Source of the DNA: Clostridium felsineum DSM 794 | Lineage (GTDB): Bacteria > Bacillota > Clostridia > Clostridiales > Clostridiaceae | DNA: 64,000 bases | Direction of reading: 5' to 3' | NCBI RefSeq assembly: GCF_002006355.2 | Contig: NZ_CP096980.1 | Span: 2,232,001 to 2,296,000, forward strand | Shown here: positions 34,348-43,386 of the stretch, one piece after another | Layout: every line of letters begins with the position of its first letter | Numbering within the stretch: the first letter of the stretch is position 1 | Position numbers and translations under genes: made by a program | The notes under the pieces: generated by a model | The model's input: the letters and a program-made list of their open reading frames with translations, nothing else | Told to the model about the DNA's origin: nothing | The model's database searches: none

Positions 34348-36165
34348 ATGGAAAAAATTAGTAGAAAAGACTTAAGAAATATTGCTATAATAGCCCACGT
34401 TGACCATGGTAAGACTACATTAGTTGACGCTTTACTTAGACAAAGCCACGTTTTTAGAGCAAATGAAAAAGTAGAAGAAAGAGTAATGGATTCTAATGAC
34501 TTAGAAAAAGAAAGAGGAATAACTATACTTTCTAAAAATACATCTTTAATGCATGATGGTATCAAAATAAATATAGTAGATACTCCAGGACATGCTGATT
34601 TCGGTGGAGAAGTTGAACGTGTACTTAAAATGGTAGATAGTGTACTTCTTTTAGTAGATGCATTTGAAGGTCCTATGCCTCAAACTAAATTCGTACTTAA
34701 AAAGGCATTAGAGCTTAAACTTAAACCAATAGTTGTAATAAACAAAATAGATAAACCAAATGCTAGACCTTTAGAAGTTGTAGATGAAGTTTTGGATTTA
34801 TTTATAGATTTAGGTGCAGACGAAAATCAATTAGATTTTCCAGTAGTATATGCTTCTGCTAAGGCAGGTATTGCTAAACTTGAAGTTGAAGATGAAAGTG
34901 ATTCAATGGAGCCACTTTTTGAAACAATCGTTAAATACGTTAAAGCACCAGAAGGATATCTTGATGAGCCACTTCAAATGCTTGTTTCTACAATAGATTC
35001 AAATGAATATGTTGGTAGAATTGCAATTGGAAGAGTAGAAAGAGGATCTATAAAGAAAAACCAACAAGCTGTTTTAATCAGACGTGATGGAGCAAAAGAA
35101 AATGTAAAAATATCAAGCTTATTTACTTATGAAGGACTTAAAAGAGTAGAAGCTGATGAAGTTAAATTTGGAGATATTGCTGTAGTTTCAGGAATTCCTG
35201 ATGTTAATATAGGAGAAACTATTGCAGATTCATCAAATCCAGAAGCATTACCTTTTGTTGATATTGATGAGCCTACATTAAGCATGTTCTTCATGGTAAA
35301 TGATTCTCCTTTTGCAGGTAGAGAAGGTGATTTCGTTACTTCAAGACATTTAAAAGATAGACTTGAAAAAGAATTAGAAACAAATGTAAGTTTAAAAGTT
35401 GAACAAACAGATTCAGCAGATAAATTTAAGGTAAGTGGAAGAGGAGAACTTCATCTTTCAATTCTAATCGAAACTATGAGAAGAGAAGGATACGAGTTCC
35501 AAGTATCTAAGCCATCTGTAATATATAAAGAAGAAAACGGCAAGAAGCTTGAGCCAATCGAAGAGCTTACAATTGATGTACCTGAAGAATTCATGGGCGT
35601 TGTAATGGAAAAGCTTGGACCTAGAAAAGCTGAACTTGTTAACATGACTTCAGCAGTCAATGGTTATACAAGATTAGAATTCAAAATACCTTCAAGAGGT
35701 TTAATTGGATTTAGAAATGAATTCATGACAGATACAAAGGGAAATGGAATAATGAACTCTACACTTGTAGACTATGAACCATTTAGAGGAGATATTCCTG
35801 AAAGATCAAGAGGATCAATAGTTGTATTTGAGACAGGAGTTTCAGTTGTTTACGGATTATACAGTGCTCAAGAAAGAGGTAGATTATTTGTTGGTGCTGG
35901 AGTTGACGTTTACGAGGGAATGGTAGTTGGAGAATGTTCAAGAGCTGAAGATATAGATGTTAATGTTTGTAAGAAAAAACATCTTTCTAATACTAGATCT
36001 TCAGGAGCTGACGATGCATTAAAACTAGTACCTATTCCAGATATGTCTTTAGAGAAATGTCTTGAGTTCATAGCATCAGATGAATTAGTTGAGATTACTC
36101 CAAAGAGCATAAGAATGAGAAAACAAATACTAGATACAAACTTACGTAAGAAAAAAAGAAAGTAA
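34348..36165 (+). CDS. typA: Ribosome-associated GTPase TypA/BipA
   Basis: A 605-residue translational GTPase. G1 is AHVDHGKTT (about residue 15), G2 region RGITILSKNT, G3 DTPGHADFGGE (about 77) and G4 NKID (about 131). EF-G-like domains III and V and the BipA-specific C-terminal domain follow. TypA acts in 50S assembly and stress or cold adaptation. The ATG follows GGAGGAAGAG; a longer in-frame start would be inside the terminator hairpin and is rejected. Confidence 0.96.
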   Translation: MEKISRKDLRNIAIIAHVDHGKTTLVDALLRQSHVFRANEKVEERVMDSNDLEKERGITILSKNTSLMHDGIKINIVDTPGHADFGGEVERVLKMVDSVLLLVDAFEGPMPQTKFVLKKALELKLKPIVVINKIDKPNARPLEVVDEVLDLFIDLGADENQLDFPVVYASAKAGIAKLEVEDESDSMEPLFETIVKYVKAPEGYLDEPLQMLVSTIDSNEYVGRIAIGRVERGSIKKNQQAVLIRRDGAKENVKISSLFTYEGLKRVEADEVKFGDIAVVSGIPDVNIGETIADSSNPEALPFVDIDEPTLSMFFMVNDSPFAGREGDFVTSRHLKDRLEKELETNVSLKVEQTDSADKFKVSGRGELHLSILIETMRREGYEFQVSKPSVIYKEENGKKLEPIEELTIDVPEEFMGVVMEKLGPRKAELVNMTSAVNGYTRLEFKIPSRGLIGFRNEFMTDTKGNGIMNSTLVDYEPFRGDIPERSRGSIVVFETGVSVVYGLYSAQERGRLFVGAGVDVYEGMVVGECSRAEDIDVNVCKKKHLSNTRSSGADDALKLVPIPDMSLEKCLEFIASDELVEITPKSIRMRKQILDTNLRKKKRK

Positions 36166-36191
36166 ATAGCTTTTAAAGGAATGGATAATAT

Positions 36192-37211
36192 ATGAAGTTA
36201 AAAACTATTTTGAAAAATAAAATTTATATATCTTTGTTTTTGGTTATAGTATTAATTGGCACAGCAGCTATATATTTTAAACATTCCATGGATTATCCTT
36301 TTAAAGTTAAAAATGATGTTAGTTTTTATGTAAAGAATGGAGATAATCTTAATTCGGTTACAAATAGATTAGCATCAAATAATATAATTAAAAGTAAAGT
36401 GTTTTTAAAAGCTTACATTAAATATAATAAAGTTCCCGGTGATATAAAGCCGGGACTTTATTCAATAAAAAAAGGTGAATCCATGAAAAAGTTCCTTCAA
36501 GATATAGCACAAGGGAATTTCTCAAATGATTATGTAAAGGTTACAATACCAGAAGGATACGATGTAGATGAAATAGCTAGTTTATTTGACAAAAAAGGAT
36601 TAATAAAAAAAGATGATTTTATTAATGCATGTAAAAATTATAATATTCCTAGCTATATAAAAAATGATAATGCTAGAAAATATAAGGTTGAAGGCTATCT
36701 TTTCCCAGATACATATGAATTTAAAAAGGGTACAAAGGGAGAAGATTTAATTAATACTATGATTAAGAGATTTAATGAAGTAATAAAAGAAGCAGAAAAA
36801 AATACAAATAAAAGTGCAAGTGACATAGATCAAACTATTATAATGGCGTCTATTATTGAAAGAGAAGCGGAAATAGATAAGGATAGACCAGTAATTGCTT
36901 CCGTATTTTTTAATAGACTTAAAATTAAAATGAAGCTCCAATCTTGTGCCACAGTAGAGTATGCACTTGGGCATCATAAAAATAAACTATCTAATGAGGA
37001 TTTGAAGATTAAATCTAATTATAATACTTATTTAGTGGATGGAATGCCAGAAGGACCTATATGTTCTCCAGGGAAGGCATCAATTGAGGCAGCGCTAAAT
37101 CCTGCTAATACAAATTATATTTATTTTGTTTCTAACAATGATAGAACACACTCATTTACAAACAATTATCAGGAATTTTTGAAGATAAAGAAGAAAACTC
37201 AAGGATTTTAA
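36192..37211 (+). CDS. mltG: Endolytic murein transglycosylase MltG (YceG-like)
   Basis: A 339-residue protein with one N-terminal membrane helix (about 10-27) and a LysM-like subdomain (about 45-100: GDNLNSVTNRLASNNIIK). The YceG catalytic domain has TIPEGYDVDEIA, VEGYLFPDTYEF, the catalytic Glu in MASIIEREAE (about 222) and the C-terminal DGMPEGPICSPGKASIEAALNP. It cuts nascent glycan strands and so limits strand length. It lies 26 bp after typA and 15 bp before trmR. Confidence 0.95.
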   Translation: MKLKTILKNKIYISLFLVIVLIGTAAIYFKHSMDYPFKVKNDVSFYVKNGDNLNSVTNRLASNNIIKSKVFLKAYIKYNKVPGDIKPGLYSIKKGESMKKFLQDIAQGNFSNDYVKVTIPEGYDVDEIASLFDKKGLIKKDDFINACKNYNIPSYIKNDNARKYKVEGYLFPDTYEFKKGTKGEDLINTMIKRFNEVIKEAEKNTNKSASDIDQTIIMASIIEREAEIDKDRPVIASVFFNRLKIKMKLQSCATVEYALGHHKNKLSNEDLKIKSNYNTYLVDGMPEGPICSPGKASIEAALNPANTNYIYFVSNNDRTHSFTNNYQEFLKIKKKTQGF

Positions 37212-37226
37212 TTTGGAGGAAAATTT

Positions 37227-37877
37227 ATGGGCAAGATAATGCATGACTACATAAGTGACTATATTAGAAACCTGATTCCTGAGCATGACGGCATATTAAA
37301 AGAACTAGAAGAATATGCAAAGGAAAATCATGTACCTATAGTACACAAGGAAATGGCAAAATTTCTTGAATTCATGATGCAGATGAAAAGACCTAAGAGA
37401 ATACTAGAACTAGGAACAGCTATAGGGTATTCTGCAACTTTAATGGCATTAAATTCCAATGCAAATATTACTACTGTAGATAGAAGCGAAGAAATGGTTC
37501 AAATAGCCAAAGAAAATATAAAAAAATTCGGATTAGAGAATAGAATTAAAGTTTTAAATGGAGAATGTATAGATGTAATTAGAAGTCTAAACGAACAGTA
37601 TGATATTATTTTTATAGATGCAGGAAAAGGGCATTATGAGGACTTTTTTAATGAGAGTCTTAGAATTCTAAAGGATGATGGTATAATAATCGCCGATAAT
37701 GTATTATTTAGAGGAATGGTTGCAACAGATGAACTTTTAAAGAGAAGAAAGATTACAATAGTTAAAAGAATGAGAAAATACCTTGATATGGTTTCAAATA
37801 GAGAAGATTTAACTACAACAGTAATTCCAATGAGCGATGGAATTGCAATTACAACAAGGAGGCAAAATAATGAATAA
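37227..37877 (+). CDS. trmR: TrmR-like tRNA 5-hydroxyuridine methyltransferase
   Basis: A 216-residue SAM-dependent O-methyltransferase with ILELGTAIGYSATLMAL (motif I, about 59-75), TVDRSEEMVQIAKENI and IIFIDAGKGHYEDFF (about 127-141). The position between mltG and a U32-family gene matches Bacillus yrrM (trmR), which methylates ho5U34 to mo5U34 in tRNA; that specific role is inferred from context. GGAGG precedes the ATG. It overlaps the next gene by 8 bp. Confidence 0.85.
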   Translation: MGKIMHDYISDYIRNLIPEHDGILKELEEYAKENHVPIVHKEMAKFLEFMMQMKRPKRILELGTAIGYSATLMALNSNANITTVDRSEEMVQIAKENIKKFGLENRIKVLNGECIDVIRSLNEQYDIIFIDAGKGHYEDFFNESLRILKDDGIIIADNVLFRGMVATDELLKRRKITIVKRMRKYLDMVSNREDLTTTVIPMSDGIAITTRRQNNE

Positions 37878-39090
37878 ACCTGAACTTTTAGCACCAGCTG
37901 GTAATTTGGAAAAGTTAAAAACAGCTATTGAATTTGGTGCTGATGCTGTATATTTAGGTGGTAGCAAGCTTAATTTAAGAGCTTTTGCAGATAACTTTTC
38001 TGTAGAGCAGTTAAAAGAAGGAATAGAGTTTGCACATAGTAAAAACAAAAAAGTTTATATTACATTAAATGTTTTTCCTCACAATGAGGATTTAAACGGT
38101 CTTGAGGAATATTTAAAAGAACTTTATGAAATTGGGGCAGATGCTATTATAGTATCCGATCCAGGGATAATTATGACAGCTAGAGAAGTTGTACCGAATT
38201 TAGAGCTTCATCTTAGTACACAAGCCAATAGCGTAAATTATAAAACAGCTATATTTTGGCATAAGCAGGGAGTTAAAAGAATAGTTGTTGCAAGAGAATT
38301 ATCTTTAAAAGAAATAAAGAATTTTAAAGCTAAGATACCTGAAACTTGTGAAATAGAGGCATTTATACATGGTGCTATGTGTATATCATATTCAGGAAGA
38401 TGTCTCCTTTCAAACTATATGACAGGAAGAGATTCAAATAGAGGAGCTTGTGCTCAACCTTGCAGATATAAATACTCTTTGGTTGAAGAAAAGAGACCAA
38501 ATGAATACTTCCCAGTTTATGAGGATGAAAAAGGAACATACATAATGAATTCTAAGGATCTATGTATGATAGAGCATATACCAGATTTGGTAGAAGCTGG
38601 TATTAACTCCTTGAAAATTGAAGGAAGAATGAAGAGCGCTTATTATGTGGCATCGGTAGTAAAGGCATATAGAGAAGCAATTGATACTTACTTTGAAAAC
38701 CCAGAGGAGTATAAATTCAATGAAAAGTGGATGGAATATCTTACTAAACCAAGTCATAGAGGATATACTACAGGCTTTTACTATGGAGAAAAGGATAGAC
38801 AATACTATGATTCTTCAGCATATGTAAGAGACTATGATATAGTAGGTATTGTTAGAGGTTATGATAAAGAAACAGGCGTGGCAGTGGTAGAACAAAGAAA
38901 TAAGTGCTACACTGGCGATAAAGTAGAAGTTTTAAGACCACATGGAGATAATTTTGAAATAGAGCTTAATGATATGAGAAACAAAAAAGGAGAGCCAATT
39001 GAAAATGCACCAACGGCTCAAATGATATATACAATTAAAACAGAATATGAACTTGAAAGTGGAAATATGCTCATTAAAGCTAAAAAATAA
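37870..39090 (+). CDS. trhP: U32-family peptidase-like tRNA hydroxylation protein (TrhP type)
   Basis: A 406-residue U32 protein: PELLAPAGNLEKLKTAIEFGADAVYLGG at the N terminus, then the signature EAFIHGAMCISYSGRCLLSNYMTGRDSNRGACAQPCRYKY (about 156-195) with conserved Cys residues. YrrN/YrrO-type proteins (TrhP) act with prephenate in making ho5U34 in tRNA. The neighbouring trmR supplies the following methyl group, so the pair is a coherent pathway. The ATG with AAGGAGG 8 bp upstream was chosen over an upstream start. Confidence 0.86.
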   Translation: MNKPELLAPAGNLEKLKTAIEFGADAVYLGGSKLNLRAFADNFSVEQLKEGIEFAHSKNKKVYITLNVFPHNEDLNGLEEYLKELYEIGADAIIVSDPGIIMTAREVVPNLELHLSTQANSVNYKTAIFWHKQGVKRIVVARELSLKEIKNFKAKIPETCEIEAFIHGAMCISYSGRCLLSNYMTGRDSNRGACAQPCRYKYSLVEEKRPNEYFPVYEDEKGTYIMNSKDLCMIEHIPDLVEAGINSLKIEGRMKSAYYVASVVKAYREAIDTYFENPEEYKFNEKWMEYLTKPSHRGYTTGFYYGEKDRQYYDSSAYVRDYDIVGIVRGYDKETGVAVVEQRNKCYTGDKVEVLRPHGDNFEIELNDMRNKKGEPIENAPTAQMIYTIKTEYELESGNMLIKAKK

Positions 39091-39105
39091 ATACTTTTAT
39101 TGAAT

Positions 39106-39153
39106 AAAACACCTTATTTTAGTCTAGAATTGATTAAAGTGAGGTGTTTTTTT
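39106..39153 (+). terminator. Terminator hairpin containing the ribosome site of the next gene
   Basis: AAAACACCTTA (39106-39116) pairs with TGAGGTGTTTT (39140-39150), followed by TTT and then the ATG at 39154. The Shine-Dalgarno GAGGTG of the PBP gene is inside the right arm, so a folded hairpin would both end upstream transcripts and hide the ribosome site. Confidence 0.75.
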
Positions 39154-40785
39154 ATGAATAAGAGAAGTAAAAGATGTAGAGCGATTTTTAATAATGAAGG
39201 TAAAAGGTGTATAGTCATTTTTTTTATAATATTTTTAGGATTTTCGTTTCTGTGTACAAGATTATATATGATTATGAATGTTTATAGCGAAGATTTGGAG
39301 ACTAATTACAATAATCCGAATTCCTCTAAGGAAATAGTTAAGAATATAAATTATGATGTTGTAGATTGTAATAGTAAAAGTATGCTTACCTTTAATAGAA
39401 AGTATTATGCAGTTGTAAATCCATATACTTTTACTAGAAATAATAGTGATACCAATAAAAGGGAGCTTTATGCCTTATCATATATATTAAAAAATTATGA
39501 TAATAAATATGATTTAGCAAACATAGATATTAAAAATAAGTCCAGTAAGATTTATTGGAGTATAAATGAGACACTATATAAAGATATATTAAAGTTCAAG
39601 AGTGTAAATGGAGTGTATGCTTACTATGTTGATGAAGTTAATAGAGATAAGGCTTCAGACATATGTAATATATTAACTAATCCTATGGACAAAGACAATA
39701 AAAAATTTAAATCTAATAATTCTATTGAAAAAGCTATATATAATGAATTTAAAAAGTATCCATTTCCAGAGAAAAATTTTGTAAGTGACTCTAATGGAAA
39801 TTTAATTTCAGTTAATGGAGATGATACTAAAGACAAATCCCAGGTTAAGTTAACCATTGATACAGAAATTAATAACAAAGTTCAAAATATACTTGATGGC
39901 AGCAATTTAAAACAAGTGTCAGCAATTGTTATGCAAAGTGATAATGGAGCTATAAGGGCTATGGCACAAAAGGATAAATATGCCCCTAACATAAATCTAG
40001 GAGGGGGAGGAATATACTACCCTGGTTCTATTTTTAAAGCAATAGTAGAAGAAGCTGCTATAGAAACAGGTAATTTAGACTTAAATAAACCTATTAAAAA
40101 TACGGGAAAGTTTAGTGAGGATAAAATTTATGATTATTGTACTCCAGAACAAGCATTTATAATATCATCAAATGATGTTTTTATAAACATAGGTCATCTG
40201 GCTGGATTTGATAACATATATGAGATGAGTAAAAGACAAGGTATGTTTAACAAAGTTTTGGATTTTGATTTGGAATCATCTGGAAGACTAGATAATAATG
40301 ATTCTAATAGTGAGGGTAATTTAAGCTTACTTTCCTATGGGCAAAGCATAAGGGTAACGCCGATAGAAGCGATATCAATACCTAATACTATAATTAATAG
40401 GGGAATATATGTAAAGCCCCATATTATTGATTCCTATGTTATAAACAATACCTTAAAAGAGAGTCCGATTTACAGTTCAAGGGTAATGAAGGAAAGTACA
40501 GCAAATATAATGAAAGATCAATTTCAAAAAGTACTTACAGATAAAAATGGAACGGGTAAACTAGCTTATACTAATAATAAATGTATAGGTGGTAAGACAG
40601 GAACTGCTCAAAGAATAAATTCTAATAATAACAAGAGTGTAGATGGATGGTTTGTTGGATTTTTTGATTTAAAGGGAATAAACTATTCAGTAGTTGTATT
40701 TGTACCTGAAATAAATGAGAATTCTAGTGGAGGTATGGATGCAGCACCTATATTTAAACAAATTGTAACTGAACTAAATAAGTAG
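39154..40785 (+). CDS. Class B penicillin-binding protein (transpeptidase)
   Basis: A 543-residue protein with one N-terminal membrane helix (about 15-37) and no glycosyltransferase domain. The transpeptidase domain (about 235-543) has SIFK (SxxK) in YPGSIFKAIVEEA, SSN in IISSNDVFI and KTGT in GGKTGTAQ. It resembles FtsI/SpoVD-type D,D-transpeptidases but is shorter. Its place just upstream of sigK suggests a role in spore or division wall synthesis; this is inference. The start overlaps a terminator-like hairpin. Confidence 0.85.
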   Translation: MNKRSKRCRAIFNNEGKRCIVIFFIIFLGFSFLCTRLYMIMNVYSEDLETNYNNPNSSKEIVKNINYDVVDCNSKSMLTFNRKYYAVVNPYTFTRNNSDTNKRELYALSYILKNYDNKYDLANIDIKNKSSKIYWSINETLYKDILKFKSVNGVYAYYVDEVNRDKASDICNILTNPMDKDNKKFKSNNSIEKAIYNEFKKYPFPEKNFVSDSNGNLISVNGDDTKDKSQVKLTIDTEINNKVQNILDGSNLKQVSAIVMQSDNGAIRAMAQKDKYAPNINLGGGGIYYPGSIFKAIVEEAAIETGNLDLNKPIKNTGKFSEDKIYDYCTPEQAFIISSNDVFINIGHLAGFDNIYEMSKRQGMFNKVLDFDLESSGRLDNNDSNSEGNLSLLSYGQSIRVTPIEAISIPNTIINRGIYVKPHIIDSYVINNTLKESPIYSSRVMKESTANIMKDQFQKVLTDKNGTGKLAYTNNKCIGGKTGTAQRINSNNNKSVDGWFVGFFDLKGINYSVVVFVPEINENSSGGMDAAPIFKQIVTELNK

Positions 40786-40927
40786 CTTTAGAAATTTATT
40801 TATTTAAAAGGAACAAAAATTACTTTTAATGAATAGTATAAATTGATAGTGTTTCTCTTTTAGACTTTAATGATAGCGATATATTGGTAAATAGTTATTT
40901 TCATAAGCATTATTAGGAGGATTACCT

Positions 40928-41311
40928 GTGTTTGTAATGTATTGTTTATTTAATATAGTGGGGAGTATCACATTTTTTGTGGCTTATATTGGCAATGGTG
41001 CATCATTTCCTCAACCACTTTCAGAAAGTGACGAAAAATATTATCTGGAAAAGTTAAAGGAAGGTGATCCCCTTGCAAAGAATGTACTTATAGAGAGGAA
41101 TTTAAGGTTAGTAGCTCATATAGTAAAGAAGTATTCTTATTCAGGAAAAGAAGTTGATGATTTAATATCAATAGGGACTATAGGACTTATAAAGGCTATA
41201 GATTCATATAATTCATCAAAGGGTACTAGGCTTGCAACTTATGCTGCCAGATGTATAGAAAATGTAATATACGCACTAAGGCAACATAGGGTTACATATA
41301 TAAATAATTAA
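40928..41311 (+). CDS. sigK: sigK, 5' half (pro-sigma-K N-terminal part), interrupted
   Basis: A 127-codon frame. Codons 1-112 encode the sigma-K N terminus: a hydrophobic prosequence (about residues 1-22), then LKEGDPLAKNVLIERNLRLVA and the region 2 core GTIGLIKAIDSYNSSKGTRLATYAARCIEN. After codon 112 the frame runs into element DNA (VIYALRQHRVTYINN) and stops. Regions 3 and 4 are missing and lie at 51.6 kb. The GTG has AGGAGG 7 bp upstream. TGATA and AATAGTTAT in the leader, 14 bp apart, are a weak candidate sigma-E promoter. Confidence 0.95.
   Translation: MFVMYCLFNIVGSITFFVAYIGNGASFPQPLSESDEKYYLEKLKEGDPLAKNVLIERNLRLVAHIVKKYSYSGKEVDDLISIGTIGLIKAIDSYNSSKGTRLATYAARCIENVIYALRQHRVTYINN
41255..41264 (+). 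other. Left attachment core (attL) inside sigK
   Basis: ATAGAAAATG, read in frame as Ile-Glu-Asn-(G), is codons 110-112 of sigK. It is identical to 51625-51634. Flanks differ on the element side (TAATATACGC), which marks the junction. Confidence 0.85.
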
Positions 41312-41355
41312 AACTTTCAGTGAATAAGTTCTGAAAGTTTTAATTATTTATATAT
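41296..41355. repeat. Perfect 25-bp inverted repeat just inside the left end
   Basis: Bases 41296-41320 and 41331-41355 are exact reverse complements (ends ATATATAAATAA / TTATTTATATAT, core ACTTTCAG / CTGAAAGT) with loop TGAATAAGTT. It contains the stop codon of the truncated sigK frame. It can act as a bidirectional terminator insulating cargo from the sigK promoter, or as a protein-binding palindrome. Confidence 0.92.
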
Positions 41356-41646
41356 TACTTATTTGTGACCTCATATAATTATTGAAAACCTTCAAATGAG
41401 CTAGCTCTATCACTGATAATAAATTTACTTTAATAATATAATGTGCTTGAAAATTCAAACAATTTACAATTAGATCAAAAAGTATTATTATTCCATATAA
41501 GGGTAACTTGTTAGATTATTCAAAAAATGGATTTCCACTTAAAGTAGATAACTTAGTTGCCATTAATTCATAACTGTGGATTAATGGCTAATTTGTATTA
41601 TGTTAATAATATGCAATGAATATTAGGTAGATTTGTGAGGTGCTTT
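41356..41646 (+). promoter_or_regulatory. AT-rich leader of the element's hydrolase gene
   Basis: No gene is seen. It contains a short inverted repeat, GCCATTAAT (41559-41567) and ATTAATGGC (41580-41588), about 60 bp before the hydrolase start, and a GTGAGGTG ribosome site. The promoter is presumed to lie here but no clear pair was identified. Confidence 0.4.
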
Positions 41647-42480
41647 ATGGAAACTAAAAAGCTTGAAAATAAGCATAGGAGTATAGCATATTATATAGAC
41701 GGAACTAAGTGTTCTCATAAAATATTGCTATTTTTAAATGGTCTGTATGTAGGTAACACATCCTGGATTAAACAAAAAAGATATAAATATTTTAGGGATA
41801 ATTATAAAATTATTTTTATGGATTATCCAGGAGTGGGAGAATCAATTGAAAAAACTGCTGATAATTATGGAATGGATGATGTTGTAGATATAATAAGGAA
41901 TATTTTGGATATGGAGAGAGACGGATTTGAAGAATGCAATCTAATTGGATATTCAGTAGGTGGAATGATTTCCTTGAGATTTATGTATAGATTTCCAGAT
42001 TGTATTCAAAAGTTGGTTTTATTAAATACAGGTGCAGATGTAGATGAAGTTATAGCTAATAAAATATATGATATTACAAAGAGATTACTAACATGTGAAG
42101 AATCTTTAGAAAGTATTTTTAAATCAGTATATCCATTACATCATTCAAGTGAGTATTTAGAGAAAGTAAAAGATATGGAAAATAAAATAATTGAAGCATA
42201 TGTTAAGTATAACAAAGATAGAATAGCTCTTGGTAAATTTTTAAAATCTATTAGAAATAGACCAAATTTAAGAGAATCATTTAAGAAAATAAAAATTCCA
42301 ACCTTAATAATAGGAGCTGATGAAGATAAAATATTTGATCATAAATATCAGGATGAACTAGTAGATAACATAGAAATCACTGAATATCATAATATAAAAG
42401 CATGTGGACATTCATCATATATTGAAAAGTATAGAGAAATAAATAAATTGATGGAAAATTTTTTTAGAAAACAGTATTAG
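41647..42480 (+). CDS. Alpha/beta-hydrolase (possible thioesterase) in the sigK element
   Basis: A 277-residue alpha/beta-hydrolase with nucleophile elbow GYSVGG (Ser103), a late acid in GADEDKIF (Asp about 230) and a catalytic His in ACGHSSYIE (about 256). An oxyanion-type segment FLNGLYVGNT precedes. Such proteins hydrolyse esters or thioesters; beside an ACP/KS operon a type II thioesterase or product-release role is reasonable but unproven. It has its own terminator and is 531 bp from the operon, so is probably a separate transcript. The ATG after GTGAGGTG is preferred over an in-frame GTG. Confidence 0.85.
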   Translation: METKKLENKHRSIAYYIDGTKCSHKILLFLNGLYVGNTSWIKQKRYKYFRDNYKIIFMDYPGVGESIEKTADNYGMDDVVDIIRNILDMERDGFEECNLIGYSVGGMISLRFMYRFPDCIQKLVLLNTGADVDEVIANKIYDITKRLLTCEESLESIFKSVYPLHHSSEYLEKVKDMENKIIEAYVKYNKDRIALGKFLKSIRNRPNLRESFKKIKIPTLIIGADEDKIFDHKYQDELVDNIEITEYHNIKACGHSSYIEKYREINKLMENFFRKQY

Positions 42481-42520
42481 AAAAGTAGGCAATTAGTGGT
42501 AAAACTAATGCCTACTTTTA
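42481..42520 (+). terminator. Terminator after the element hydrolase gene
   Basis: AAAAGTAGGCAATTAGT pairs with ACTAATGCCTACTTTT (one bulged A) right after the stop codon. Confidence 0.9.
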
Positions 42521-43011
42521 TCGTATAATTTTACTAATAATGTGGAGGATGATTTTTAATAAATAATTTAATTTGTAAAGTTATGGACGTTCTAAGAATT
42601 TTTAAGATAAAAATCTAAAAACAAATTCTATTTATGTACGGAGAACTATCCTATTAATTACTCCAAATTTTTTAATCCAATAATTGAATACGTTTACTTT
42701 TGCATTATATGCATGTATTGTTTTTCAATTTATTTAAATTATTTTATAAAAATAGGTAAGATTATTTTTTTGCTTTTAGTCCATTAAAAGTAGTTATACA
42801 AAATATGTTATAATTTATTTATTATAACATATTTAGTTAATTGTACATAAAAGAGTGTAAATGAATATTTTGGAATTTTTTTAAATATATTTACTTAATA
42901 TCAAGTATATATATATAGTTTAAGAATATAAGAAATATAGAATTAATTGTAATAAATTAATAAAATGTGTTATTATATAAGATATAGTTAATTAATAGGA
43001 GGAAACTTAAA
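42521..43011 (+). promoter_or_regulatory. Long AT-rich control region of the polyketide-like operon
   Basis: No gene is seen in these 491 bp. The region contains a perfect 13-bp inverted repeat (42801-42834), several TATATA-rich stretches including one at about 42906-42917, and AGGAGGAAAC 7 bp before the ACP start. A promoter must lie near 42900-42990 (TTATTATATAAGATAT is the best -10 candidate), but no clear -35 was found. Confidence 0.45.
42801..42834. repeat. Perfect 13-bp inverted repeat upstream of the ACP gene
   Basis: AAATATGTTATAA and TTATAACATATTT flank an 8-base AT spacer, about 180 bp before the ACP start. Size and symmetry fit a repressor operator, though the composition could also arise by chance in such AT-rich DNA. 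No regulator gene lies in the element. Confidence 0.6.
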
Positions 43012-43386
43012 ATGGATAAAAACAATGAAGAATTAATAAATATGTTGGGAGAAATATTAGGTATTGATGATCCTGAGGAAAATATCTCACTTGAGTCTAA
43101 TCTAGTGGATGATTTAGGTGCAGAGTCTATAGATTTTATTGATATATGTTTTCAATTAGAAAAGGGTTTTAAAATTGGAAAAGTAGTATCAAAGGATATA
43201 TTCCCTGAAAAGTTAAGAAGTGATGCTGATTATGATGAAGAAGTATTAGATGAAGTTGTTAAGCAGTATCCTTATTTACAAGGAGAATTGGTAGAAGAAA
43301 TGAAAAGTAAAAAGAATTATACAGCCATATTAACTGTTAAAGCTATTTGTAAGTTTGTAGAGTGGAGACTACAAAATGCAAAGTAA
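43012..43386 (+). CDS. Acyl carrier protein of the element operon
   Basis: A 124-residue protein with the phosphopantetheine site DLGAESIDFIDI (Ser39), preceded by the helix I pattern EELINMLGEILGID. It is longer than a typical 75-80-residue ACP: the segment after helix II (about 55-105) is an insertion rich in charged residues, and the last helix ends AICKFVEWRL. It would carry growing acyl chains. No phosphopantetheinyl transferase gene is nearby, so a host enzyme must activate it. It overlaps the KS gene by 11 bp. Confidence 0.9.
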   Translation: MDKNNEELINMLGEILGIDDPEENISLESNLVDDLGAESIDFIDICFQLEKGFKIGKVVSKDIFPEKLRSDADYDEEVLDEVVKQYPYLQGELVEEMKSKKNYTAILTVKAICKFVEWRLQNAK

